From assembly GCA_002509485.1 (NCBI GenBank), contig DAWO01000118.1, forward strand, positions 12,203-22,203: a stretch of DNA of 10,001 nt. Direction: 5' to 3'. The DNA comes from Methanolinea sp. UBA477 (GTDB lineage Archaea > Halobacteriota > Methanomicrobia > Methanomicrobiales > Methanospirillaceae). The notes under the pieces are model-generated. The model did no database searches, was not told the DNA's origin, and was given only the letters and a program-made list of their open reading frames with translations. Every line of letters starts with the position of its first letter. Positions within the stretch are counted from its first letter, which is position 1. The position numbers and the translations under genes are program-made. Shown here piece after piece: positions 1-7,038 of this stretch.

Positions 1-423
1 GAGATCGGAGAATCAGCCTCCCTCTTCATGGGCGAGCGGGTCGAGGTGGTGGAGACAGACCGGGAGGGGCTCACCCTGTATCTTGTCGACAAGTTGCCTC
101 ATCTCATGGAATACAGGGATTACATCTTTCCAACCCTGAAAGGTGCCGTTGCCAGGCCTTTTCCGGAACGCCGTATAACTGTCGATTCCGGTGCGGTCTC
201 CTACGTGGTGAACGGGGCGGACGTGATGAGGCCGGGAATTGTCGGAATCGCGGATGATATACGGAAAGGGCACCCAGTCCAGATCGTTGAGGAACGCCAT
301 GGAAAGCCCATTGCCCTCGGCCTTGCGCAACTCGATGCAGGAGAGATGCGGAATAAATCTTCGGGCAAAGTGGTGAAAAACATTCATTTTGTTGGCGATG
401 AGATCTGGAATATCGAATTGTAA
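1..423 (+). CDS. PUA-domain RNA-binding protein (DUF1947-like), 5' end outside window
   Basis: The frame is open from base 1 to the TAA at 421-423, giving 140 visible residues, so the gene starts upstream of the window. The ATG at 28 is internal rather than the likely start, because conserved-looking sequence precedes it. The C-terminal half (about residues 60-140) reads as a PUA fold: an ITVDSGAV strand, the MRPGIVG turn, a KGHPVQIVEE strand, and an ending of the type VVKNIHFVGDEIWNIEL. The N-terminal part resembles the pre-PUA domain of small archaeal proteins of about 155-165 residues, so only some 15-25 residues are probably missing. PUA domains bind structured RNA in modification enzymes and ribosome-associated factors. 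This stand-alone form has no visible catalytic domain and its RNA target is unknown. The family call is fairly sure; the function is not. Confidence 0.8.
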   Translation, partial: EIGESASLFMGERVEVVETDREGLTLYLVDKLPHLMEYRDYIFPTLKGAVARPFPERRITVDSGAVSYVVNGADVMRPGIVGIADDIRKGHPVQIVEERHGKPIALGLAQLDAGEMRNKSSGKVVKNIHFVGDEIWNIEL

Positions 424-494
424 GCCTGAAATGAACCCGATTTTGCCGCTCCCCACCGACACCTGAATAAAAAATGGCACTGCTGTTCGTTTAT

Positions 495-522
495 GCCCAT
501 CCGAATACTGATTGGGCTTTTT
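495..522 (+). terminator. Probable intrinsic terminator after the PUA gene
   Basis: An inverted repeat, GCCC-ATC (495-501) with GAT-T-GGGC (510-517), can fold into a 7-bp stem with one bulged T and an 8-nt loop. Five T residues (518-522) follow directly. It lies about 70 nt after the PUA stop codon and just before the sepF promoter, which is where a transcript end is expected. The stem is short, and archaeal termination depends mainly on the T tract, so strength is uncertain. Confidence 0.5.
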
Positions 523-534
523 GGAATAGATACT

Positions 535-547
535 ATTAAATAAAATT
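535..547 (+). promoter_or_regulatory. TATA-like box for sepF-zpr1, leaderless geometry
   Basis: The AT-rich stretch ATTAAATAAAATT is centred about 26 nt upstream of the ATG at 565. That is the usual distance from an archaeal TATA box to the transcription start, so transcription would begin at or next to the start codon. No Shine-Dalgarno-like purine run is present in the bases before the ATG (ACAATTTTGCT), which fits a leaderless mRNA. The start site itself is inferred. Confidence 0.5.
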
Positions 548-564
548 CAATAGACAATTTTGCT

Positions 565-936
565 ATGGTAAAATTTCTGGATACCCTTCTTGGCAGGAGT
601 ACGTCATCTTCCGAGGACGACTACATGGATCTCGATCTGCAGGCATTCGAAGAGGCCGAGTCGTCGGCTCCGGCCATGTACGTGAAGATCGCAAGTGTCG
701 GGGATATAAAGGACAGTCCGCAGATAAAGGACGAGATCTATAACGGAAACATCGTCATCGTTGACATCGCCCGGCTCAAGATGGACAAGGTCATGTATGA
801 ACGAGTATTGAAAGACTTCAAGGAGGTTGCCAGGGACGTAAACGGAGATATCATCGGTCTTGGCGACCAGCGCTATATTGTGGTTACTCCAAACTCGGTC
901 AAGATATCAAGGGACAAGATCGGCGAGGGCTTATAG
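565..936 (+). CDS. sepF: Archaeal cell-division protein SepF
   Basis: The 123-residue product has the SepF layout. A short amphipathic N-terminal segment (MVKFLDTLLGR, residues 1-11) suits membrane targeting. A Ser/Asp/Glu-rich linker follows (about 12-37), then a compact C-terminal SepF/DUF552 domain (about 38-119) with strand MYVKIASV, the stretch NGNIVIVDIARL and the closing GLGDQRYIVVTPNSVKISRD. Archaeal SepF dimers tether FtsZ filaments to the membrane at midcell; this is established for the family, not shown here. The ATG at 565 is chosen because it yields the intact membrane-targeting helix and sits about 26 nt from a TATA-like box. The TAG stop abuts the GTG start of the next gene, so the two are probably co-transcribed and translationally coupled. 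Confidence 0.9.
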   Translation: MVKFLDTLLGRSTSSSEDDYMDLDLQAFEEAESSAPAMYVKIASVGDIKDSPQIKDEIYNGNIVIVDIARLKMDKVMYERVLKDFKEVARDVNGDIIGLGDQRYIVVTPNSVKISRDKIGEGL

Positions 937-1485
937 GTGCGAAGCGTCGTACCCGGCCCCTGCCCGGTGTGTAACGACGAGATAGAATATATTTACCAGA
1001 CTGATGAGATCCCCTATTTTTCAGAAATATTGATAATCAGCGCTCTTTGTCCTTCCTGCGGCTACAGGTTCGTGGATTGCCAGCTCCTGAAGAACGCAGA
1101 ACCCTCACGGTGGCAACTGGACATACGTTCCGATGAAGACCTCTCGGTGCGGGTGATCAGGAGCATGAATGCCACGATATCGATCCCAGAACTGGGTGTG
1201 CGAATTGATCCGGGGCCTGCGTGTGAAGGGTTCGTATCCAACGTGGAGGGTGTGCTCGCCAGGATCGAGAAGGTTGTCGGTGGATTGCTTCTCGGAAATG
1301 ACGATGCCTGTGAACGCGAGCGCATCAATTCACTCCTGGAAGAGATCGGCGAGGTCAGGGAAGGGCGCCTCGATATTACCCTGGTAATCGAAGATCCCAC
1401 GGGAAATTCCGCCATCCTGGCCGACAGGGCGGCAGTATCTCCGTACGTGCCTGAAGACGACCAGGATGATGAAACGGGGAATTGA
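937..1485 (+). CDS. ZPR1-type zinc-finger protein
   Basis: This 182-residue protein begins with GTG immediately after the sepF stop (zero spacer). A GAGG at 925-928 inside sepF lies 8 nt upstream and can act as ribosome-binding site. Residues 9-41 form a four-cysteine zinc ribbon, CPVC at 9-12 and CPSC at 38-41, with 25 residues between the pairs. The rest is the ZPR1 beta/alpha domain, ending in the characteristic LVIEDPTGNSAI (149-160) and an acidic tail. Eukaryotic ZPR1 carries two copies of this module and acts in eEF1A folding. Archaeal proteins have one copy and no settled role, although an EF-1A link is a reasonable guess. Pairing with sepF suggests shared expression with division genes. 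It converges on purM with 6 bp between the stop codons. Confidence 0.88.
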   Translation: MRSVVPGPCPVCNDEIEYIYQTDEIPYFSEILIISALCPSCGYRFVDCQLLKNAEPSRWQLDIRSDEDLSVRVIRSMNATISIPELGVRIDPGPACEGFVSNVEGVLARIEKVVGGLLLGNDDACERERINSLLEEIGEVREGRLDITLVIEDPTGNSAILADRAAVSPYVPEDDQDDETGN

Positions 1486-1491
1486 CGGCTA

Positions 1492-2487
1492 TTATGAAAT
1501 TTCCAGGCCTTTCAACCTGATACCGGGTTCTTCTGTCACCTCCCCGACCACTTTTGACCCGGGCAGTCCGGAGATGAGTTTCTCCTCCTCTCCGGGGGGT
1601 ACGATGAAGGCGTAGCCCATTCCCATGTTAAATGTCCGGTACATCTCTTCGTCTGCGACATCTCCTGCCTCCTGGAGCCAGCGGAACACCTCCTGGGGGG
1701 GCAGGGGGTCTGATAGATCAAATCCGTAACAAGAAAGCCTCCGGAAATTCAGCAGGCCTCCCCCGGTGATGTGGCACATCCCGTGAACCCTGCAGGATGC
1801 GGTGGTCGCGAGAACTTCGTGATAGATTCGGGTTGGTGTCAGAAGCTCCTTGCCAAGCGTTTTGCTGCCGTTCAGCCTCTCATCCCAGGCATGCTCCGCA
1901 TCAACGAGCTTCCTGGCAAGCGTGAGCCCGTTGCTGTGGATTCCGGATGAGGAGAGGCCTACGATCCGGTCCCCGGGTGAGATCTTCTCACCGGTGATGA
2001 TCAACTCTTTCTGCTGTATCCCGAGGCAGGTGCCTGCAAGGTCAAGACCATTGACAAGCCCTTTCAGTGTGGCAGTCTCCCCCCCGATGATATCGATATT
2101 CGCCAGTCTCGCACCCTCGTTCAATCCTCTCCCAATCTGTGACATCTTCTCGACGGAGAGGCTGTCGGTGGCGATATAGTCCACGAAGGCCACCGGTTCC
2201 ATGTTCATCACATAGAGGTCGTTCACGTTCATCGCGATACAGTCGATGCCGACGGTGGTCCAGTCCTCCAGCATGTCGGCCACACGCATCTTTGTACCGA
2301 CCCCGTCCACGGCCAGCGAGAGTGCGAGATGCCCGAAATCAATGATTCCTGCGAAGTGACCCACGCCGCCGAGCATCCGGTACTTTCCACTCCTCCGGTA
2401 CGACAACTCGGCCACAAGGGAGGATATGGCACGCGCCTCCAGGTCGATGTCGACTCCCGCATCACGGTAGCTTGCCGGGTTATCCAT
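1492..2487 (-). CDS. purM: Phosphoribosylformylglycinamidine cyclo-ligase (AIR synthetase)
   Basis: PurM closes the imidazole ring of the purine precursor: FGAM + ATP gives AIR + ADP + Pi, in the cytoplasm. The 331-residue length is close to the family norm. Hallmarks are DGVGTKMRVAD (61-71), the GIDCIAMNVNDL run (80-91), GGETATLKG (135-143), SSSGIHSNGLTLAR (179-192) and the glycine-rich HITGGGLLN (239-247). I place the start at the ATG at 2487 rather than an upstream in-frame codon near 2535. The longer form adds 16 non-family residues, and a GAGG at 2497-2494 sits 6 nt before 2487. The ATG overlaps the lysC stop by 8 nt (2480-2487), so purM is the second gene of a lysC-purM transcription unit. 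No defect is seen. Confidence 0.93.
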   Translation of the reverse strand: MDNPASYRDAGVDIDLEARAISSLVAELSYRRSGKYRMLGGVGHFAGIIDFGHLALSLAVDGVGTKMRVADMLEDWTTVGIDCIAMNVNDLYVMNMEPVAFVDYIATDSLSVEKMSQIGRGLNEGARLANIDIIGGETATLKGLVNGLDLAGTCLGIQQKELIITGEKISPGDRIVGLSSSGIHSNGLTLARKLVDAEHAWDERLNGSKTLGKELLTPTRIYHEVLATTASCRVHGMCHITGGGLLNFRRLSCYGFDLSDPLPPQEVFRWLQEAGDVADEEMYRTFNMGMGYAFIVPPGEEEKLISGLPGSKVVGEVTEEPGIRLKGLEIS

Positions 2488-3880
2488 TGTCTTCCTCTGA
2501 AAGGCTGAACTCATCGTGGAGGATCCTGACCGCACGGGGGCCGTCGGCCTCTCTCACGACAAACGAGATATTCACTTCCGATGAACCCTGGGAGATCATC
2601 ATCACGTTCACACCGCCGTCTCCAAGGGCCGTGAATATCCTTCCGCCGGTACCCTTGGCTCCTGCCATCCCGACTCCGACCACCGCGACGGCACAGACAT
2701 CCCTGTTGGAACTGACTTCCCGTACGAGACCTTCCTTTACAAGCGGGGAGAGCGATTCGGTTGCTACGGCAAGCTGGTTCTCATCGATGATCAAGGAGAT
2801 ATTTGCCTCTGACGAGCCCTGCGAGATCATCATCACGTTCACCTCGTTGTCAGCGAGGGCTGAAAAGATGCCCTTGGCAACTCCCGGCCGGCCGATCATC
2901 TGGGCACCGCAGATGTTGAGGAGTGCCACCTTGTCGATATACGTGAGCGCCTTGACCACCCGTGTCTCACGTCTCTCACCCCTGACGATCGTGGTGCCGG
3001 GGTTATCGGGATTGAAGGTATTCTTCACGCGCACCGGGATGTTCTTCCTCATGGCCGGTTCTATCGAACGGGGGTGCATGACCTTTGCCCCGAAATACGA
3101 GAGTTCCATGACCTCCCGGTAGGAGATGGATGAGAGTACGCGAGCATCGTCGATGATCTTTGGATCAGAGGTCATTATCCCGTCAACATCCGTCCAGATC
3201 CATATCTCGTCCGCCTCGATCCCGGCGCCGATGATCGCCGCAGAATAATCTGAGCCGCTTCTCCCGAGCGTGGTGATGATCGCCTTCTCCGTGCACCCCA
3301 TGAAGCCCATGATGACCGGCACGGTCTCCGTGAGCAGGGGCTGAACCCTGCTGCGTATCCTGCCTTCGCTCTCGGGAAGGGCCATCGCCTCGCCATGGTG
3401 GGCCGTGGTCCGGATACCTGCCTCGCATCCGTCCAGGACGATCGATGGGATGCCCTTCTGGCGAAGTGCTCCCGATATAACAAGGGAATTGAGCCTCTCC
3501 CCGAACGTGATGACATAATCCCTGGACCGCGGAGTGAGTTCCCGTAAATTGTGGACCGCATTGAGGATATTCTGGAGGTTGCACAGCTGCTCTTCCAGCT
3601 GGGATCCGATCTCCTCCTCGTAATCCTCTGCCACTTCGGAGAGGACCTTTTGGTGCCTGATCCGGAGCGACTGGATGAACGGCTCTATGGAGGCTGCACT
3701 CCTTGTGTCGGCAACCTCTGATGACATCGAAATGATCTGATCCGTGACACCCCGCTGGGCTGAAACCACAACCGCGATCTCGTTTTCGCCCCGGTGATAC
3801 TGATCGATGATATCCACCACTCTGGTGATGCTCTCCGCATCAGCAACCGAAGTGCCACCAAATTTCATTAAAAACCTCAT
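2480..3880 (-). CDS. lysC: Aspartate kinase with tandem ACT domains
   Basis: Aspartokinase makes 4-phospho-L-aspartate from aspartate and ATP, the first step towards lysine, threonine and methionine. The 466 residues comprise an amino-acid-kinase domain followed by two ACT domains (about 315-385 and 395-460). The kinase domain has KFGGTSVAD at 6-14, TFGERLNS at 125-132, TLGRSGSDYSA at 204-214 and WTDVDGIMTSDP at 229-240. Both ACT domains carry the NVMMISQGSSE loop expected at an allosteric amino-acid site, so feedback by lysine or threonine is likely, but which one is not readable. No homoserine dehydrogenase domain is fused. The start is the ATG at 3880: it gives the M-x3-MKFGGTSV N-terminus I expect from archaeal homologues and suits a near-leaderless promoter. 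The ATG at 3868 is a real alternative, with TGAGGT (3879-3874) just before it. Confidence 0.93.
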   Translation of the reverse strand: MRFLMKFGGTSVADAESITRVVDIIDQYHRGENEIAVVVSAQRGVTDQIISMSSEVADTRSAASIEPFIQSLRIRHQKVLSEVAEDYEEEIGSQLEEQLCNLQNILNAVHNLRELTPRSRDYVITFGERLNSLVISGALRQKGIPSIVLDGCEAGIRTTAHHGEAMALPESEGRIRSRVQPLLTETVPVIMGFMGCTEKAIITTLGRSGSDYSAAIIGAGIEADEIWIWTDVDGIMTSDPKIIDDARVLSSISYREVMELSYFGAKVMHPRSIEPAMRKNIPVRVKNTFNPDNPGTTIVRGERRETRVVKALTYIDKVALLNICGAQMIGRPGVAKGIFSALADNEVNVMMISQGSSEANISLIIDENQLAVATESLSPLVKEGLVREVSSNRDVCAVAVVGVGMAGAKGTGGRIFTALGDGGVNVMMISQGSSEVNISFVVREADGPRAVRILHDEFSLSEEDNG

Positions 3881-3906
3881 TTGGGCTCACTCTGTCCTTT
3901 ACAAGC

Positions 3907-3913
3907 TATTTAT
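3907..3913. promoter_or_regulatory. Candidate bidirectional TATA box between lysC and tfrA
   Basis: The 61-bp region 3881-3941 separates two divergent starts. Near its midpoint lies TATTTAT, which reads ATAAATA on the other strand. Its centre (3910) is 30 nt from the lysC ATG and 32 nt from the tfrA ATG, so with the usual spacing of about 26 nt both transcripts would have leaders of only a few bases. Neither start has a good Shine-Dalgarno upstream. Other AT-rich stretches (AGTATACAA at 3918-3926, TTAATAATAA at 3931-3940) could contribute, so separate overlapping promoters remain possible. Confidence 0.45.
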
Positions 3914-3941
3914 GTAAGTATACAACTCAATTAATAATAAG

Positions 3942-5567
3942 ATGCGGTCATTTGAAGTCATTGATTCCCATGTCCTGGTAATCGGGAGCGGTGGGGCAGG
4001 TGTACGGGCAGCCATTGAGGCCTCGTTTTCCGGAGATACCGTCATGGTATCCAAGACAATTGCAGGAAAAGGGGGCTGTACCACCATGGCCGAAGGCGGG
4101 TACAATGCGGTGCTCCGGGAGACAGATTCCTGCGAGGACCATTTTCTGGATACTCTGAAAGGTGGCGCATATCTGAATGACCGGGAACTGGCCCGGATCC
4201 TCGTGAATGATGCCCCCGGGCGTATCGCCGATCTGCTCTGCTGGGGAGCGGTCTTTGATGTGACCGGGGAGTGCGAGGTGGCGCAGCGGCCGTTCGGCGG
4301 CCAGCGTTTCCCGAGGACATGCTACGCAGGGGACAGGACCGGGCACGAGATGATGATGACTCTCCTGGATCGCCTGGCTTCGACGGATGTTGAGGTCTTC
4401 AACGAGATCGCAATAATCGATCTCCTGAAGGATGGTGACTCTGTTGCGGGTGCGGTGGGGCTTGACGAGAAAGGGGAGATAGTGATCTTCCGCTCCGATG
4501 CCACGGTGCTTGCCACAGGGGGGGGTTCACGGATCTATGACATCTCCACCAACTCCTCGAGCGGAACCGGTGACGGATTCGCCCTTGGATACCGGGCAGG
4601 GGCAGAGCTCATTGACATGGAACAGGTGCAGTTCCACCCTACCGGCGCAGTATACCCCTATGACGCACGGGGGCGCCTCGTGACGGAAGCGGTGAGAGGG
4701 GAGGGAGGTTTACTGAAAAATATCGAGGGAGAGCGCTTCATGGAACGGTACGACCCCGAAAGAATGGAACTCTCCACCCGTGACGTGGTTGCCAGGTCCA
4801 TAGCCACCGAGATTCTTGAAGGACGAGGCACGAAAAACGGCGGAGTATACCTTGACGTCACCCACCTGCCCCGCCACCAGGTAGAGACGCGGTTACCGGT
4901 GATGCTGGAACAGTTCCTCAAGTTCGGCGTGGATATTCGGGACGAGCCCATGGAGGTGGCTCCCACCGCCCACCACATCATGGGCGGACTCCGTATCAGT
5001 TCCGGGGGCGAGACCAGCGTCCCCGGCCTGTATGCCTGCGGGGAGGTGACCGGAGGGGTCCATGGCGCAAACAGGCTCGGAGGGAACGCCCTGGCCGATA
5101 CGCAGGTATTCGGCAGGAGGGCAGGTGAATCTGCAGGGAAAGCCAGGAAGAGAAGCATCTCTCTCGATGAGGGACAGATCGACCTGCAGGAGCGGAGACT
5201 CGCAGCTTTTTATGCAGGAGAGGTGAACCCTGCCACCGTTGCCCGATCCCTGCAGACCGCGATGTGGGAAGGGGCCGGTATCTTCCGGACGGGAAGCGAG
5301 CTCGAAAAGACGCTGGAGATGATCAACCACCTCTCCACCCTGAACCTGAAGGCTGCCAACCGGTGCAACCTCATCGAATGCTGCACCGTCCAGAATATGC
5401 TCACAACCGCCTCGCTCGTCGTCAGGGGGGCGATCCTCCGGAAGGAGTCACGTGGCGCTCACGTGAGAAAAGATGTCACACAGGCCTGGGATGCGTCAAA
5501 CTCCCCGTACCGGCACACGTTTCTCTCGCTTTGTGACGAAGGTATCGAGACGGGGGTGTGGGAATGA
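3942..5567 (+). CDS. tfrA: Thiol:fumarate reductase flavoprotein subunit A
   Basis: This is the FAD subunit that reduces fumarate to succinate, for the reductive partial TCA branch used in methanogen biosynthesis. The 541 residues start with a dinucleotide fold (VLVIGSGGAGVRAA, 11-24). The fumarate-site residues of the SdhA/FrdA family are in place: H232 in FHPTG, the TEAVRGEGG run (248-256), R280 in STRDVV, HHIMGG (344-349) and R378 in GANRLGGNAL. At the position of the histidine that binds FAD covalently in bacterial FrdA/SdhA there is C46 (GGCTTMAEGG), so FAD is probably bound non-covalently. L-aspartate oxidase is related, but the overlapping tfrB downstream decides the call. Context suggests a cytoplasmic enzyme: no signal peptide or membrane segment is visible. 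The start at 3942 is close behind a TATA-like box and lacks a Shine-Dalgarno. Confidence 0.92.
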   Translation: MRSFEVIDSHVLVIGSGGAGVRAAIEASFSGDTVMVSKTIAGKGGCTTMAEGGYNAVLRETDSCEDHFLDTLKGGAYLNDRELARILVNDAPGRIADLLCWGAVFDVTGECEVAQRPFGGQRFPRTCYAGDRTGHEMMMTLLDRLASTDVEVFNEIAIIDLLKDGDSVAGAVGLDEKGEIVIFRSDATVLATGGGSRIYDISTNSSSGTGDGFALGYRAGAELIDMEQVQFHPTGAVYPYDARGRLVTEAVRGEGGLLKNIEGERFMERYDPERMELSTRDVVARSIATEILEGRGTKNGGVYLDVTHLPRHQVETRLPVMLEQFLKFGVDIRDEPMEVAPTAHHIMGGLRISSGGETSVPGLYACGEVTGGVHGANRLGGNALADTQVFGRRAGESAGKARKRSISLDEGQIDLQERRLAAFYAGEVNPATVARSLQTAMWEGAGIFRTGSELEKTLEMINHLSTLNLKAANRCNLIECCTVQNMLTTASLVVRGAILRKESRGAHVRKDVTQAWDASNSPYRHTFLSLCDEGIETGVWE

Positions 5568-7027
5568 GAGAGATGACCGTGAAAGTCTTCCGGTTCGACC
5601 CGGAGACTGACGAGAAGCCGCATTTCCAGACGTACCTTGTCAGGGTAAATGATGGCGCCAGGGTGCTTCACGCCCTCCACTGCATCAAAGAGGATCATGA
5701 CCCTTCACTCTCGTACCGTTACTGTTGCGCATCGGGGCAGTGCGGCAGCTGTGCTGTCAAGGTGAACGGCGAACCCGTGCTGGCGTGCATGGAGGAGGCA
5801 ACTGACGGGATGGTGATCGAACCGCTGGATCTCCCCATAAAACGCGACCTCGTCGTGGATATGGAGCCCTACCTCGACCAGATCGCGACACTCGTACCCG
5901 CCGAAGAGTGCCCCCTGCCAACCCAGGACGTGGTCGAGCAGATCAAGCCACTCAGGAGTTGTATCGAATGCCTGGCCTGTGTCTCTGTCTGCCCGGCCCT
6001 GAAGGTGATCGATTTTTCCGGCCCGACCGCCATGCGCGAGAGTCTCAGGCTTGCCCTCGACCCGAGAGATACCGGTGACCGGGTTGCCGAGGCGGTCGAG
6101 GATGGGCTCTTCACCTGCACCTCGTGCCAGGCGTGCTGGAAGGTCTGCCCGAAGGATATCCAGATTCCCGGCAAGGCCATAGAGAGATTGCGCGCCCTCG
6201 CAAACGAGAAGGGGCTTACCCTGCCCAGGCACCAGACTGTTGAGAAACTGGTCCGAGAGACGGGACGGAGCGTGGACCGGACCCAGGAGACGTTCCTGGA
6301 ACAGGTACCCGAAGTGCTCGAACCTTATGGGGAAGTGAAAGGGACGGTCGGATTCTTTGTCGGATGCATGTACAACAACCGGCTTCCCCGGACCGCGCTC
6401 GACGCCATGGAGGTGCTTCGCAGGAACGGTATCAGGGTGATCATCCCGAGAGAACAGGTCTGCTGTGGTTCCCCGCTGATACGGACCGGGCAGATTGACT
6501 ATTTAAATACGCTGAAAAGGCGGAATATCGATGCGTTCGTCTTCAGGGGCATCGATACGGTGATGACCATGTGCGCAGGGTGCGGGTCCACCCTGAAGAA
6601 CGATTATGATTGTCCCTTCCGTGTGATGGATATCAACGAGGTGCTCACGAAGGTCGGAATCGAGCCCCCGGCCCGGCTCGAGCTGAAGGCGACCTACCAT
6701 GACCCGTGTCACCTGATGAGGGGGCAGGGGATCAGGACCCAGCCGCGCGAGCTCATCAGCCAGGTCGTCGACCTTGTGGAGATGCCGGCCATCTGCTGCG
6801 GTTCTGGCGGGGGAGTCCGGTCCGGCGTCCCCGAGGAGGCAGCGGCGCTTGCCGAAGACCGGCGGATCGAGATCGAGAAGACCGGGGCAGATATCGTGAT
6901 AAGCTCGTGCCCCTTCTGTGAGTATCATATCATGGAGCATACCGATAAACCGGTTAAGAACATCACGACAGTCCTTCTCGAGGGCTACAGGGAAAAGGAC
7001 AGGCGGAAAAAGGAGAAGGAGTGTTAA
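5564..7027 (+). CDS. tfrB: Thiol:fumarate reductase iron-sulfur subunit B (FrdB-HdrB fusion)
   Basis: TfrB oxidises CoM-SH and CoB-SH to the heterodisulfide and passes electrons through Fe-S centres to TfrA. Order within the 487 residues: a beta-grasp [2Fe-2S] domain (C54/C55, C60, C63, C75); a ferredoxin domain with two CX2CX2CX3C sets (C133-C143 and C185-C195); then two HdrB-type CCG domains. The CCG motifs are C268, C300-C301, C337/C340 and C382, C411-C412, C449/C452, with the family's spacing. The first half thus resembles FrdB/SdhB and the second half heterodisulfide reductase HdrB, the known TfrB architecture. I start at the ATG at 5564, which forms an ATGA overlap with the tfrA stop and has GGTG 5 nt before it. 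An in-frame GTG at 5558 and an ATG at 5573 are alternatives. The lysine-rich C-terminus ends in Cys. Confidence 0.93.
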   Translation: MREMTVKVFRFDPETDEKPHFQTYLVRVNDGARVLHALHCIKEDHDPSLSYRYCCASGQCGSCAVKVNGEPVLACMEEATDGMVIEPLDLPIKRDLVVDMEPYLDQIATLVPAEECPLPTQDVVEQIKPLRSCIECLACVSVCPALKVIDFSGPTAMRESLRLALDPRDTGDRVAEAVEDGLFTCTSCQACWKVCPKDIQIPGKAIERLRALANEKGLTLPRHQTVEKLVRETGRSVDRTQETFLEQVPEVLEPYGEVKGTVGFFVGCMYNNRLPRTALDAMEVLRRNGIRVIIPREQVCCGSPLIRTGQIDYLNTLKRRNIDAFVFRGIDTVMTMCAGCGSTLKNDYDCPFRVMDINEVLTKVGIEPPARLELKATYHDPCHLMRGQGIRTQPRELISQVVDLVEMPAICCGSGGGVRSGVPEEAAALAEDRRIEIEKTGADIVISSCPFCEYHIMEHTDKPVKNITTVLLEGYREKDRRKKEKEC

Positions 7028-7038
7028 AACCCGTCTTC

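Noticed and set aside
13..480. A 155-codon minus-strand open frame over the PUA gene
   Set aside because: The opposite strand encodes a recognisable PUA domain that runs in from the window edge; this frame has no recognisable features.
2592..2842. A 20-bp direct repeat, considered as a mobile or recombination element
   Set aside because: It encodes the matching loops of the two ACT domains of aspartate kinase, so protein-level duplication explains it.
2472..3122. A 216-codon + strand open frame antisense to lysC
   Set aside because: It lies wholly within the well-supported aspartate kinase gene, its product is Ser/Thr/Pro-rich without recognisable motifs, and it has no ribosome-binding site; it is a codon-bias shadow.
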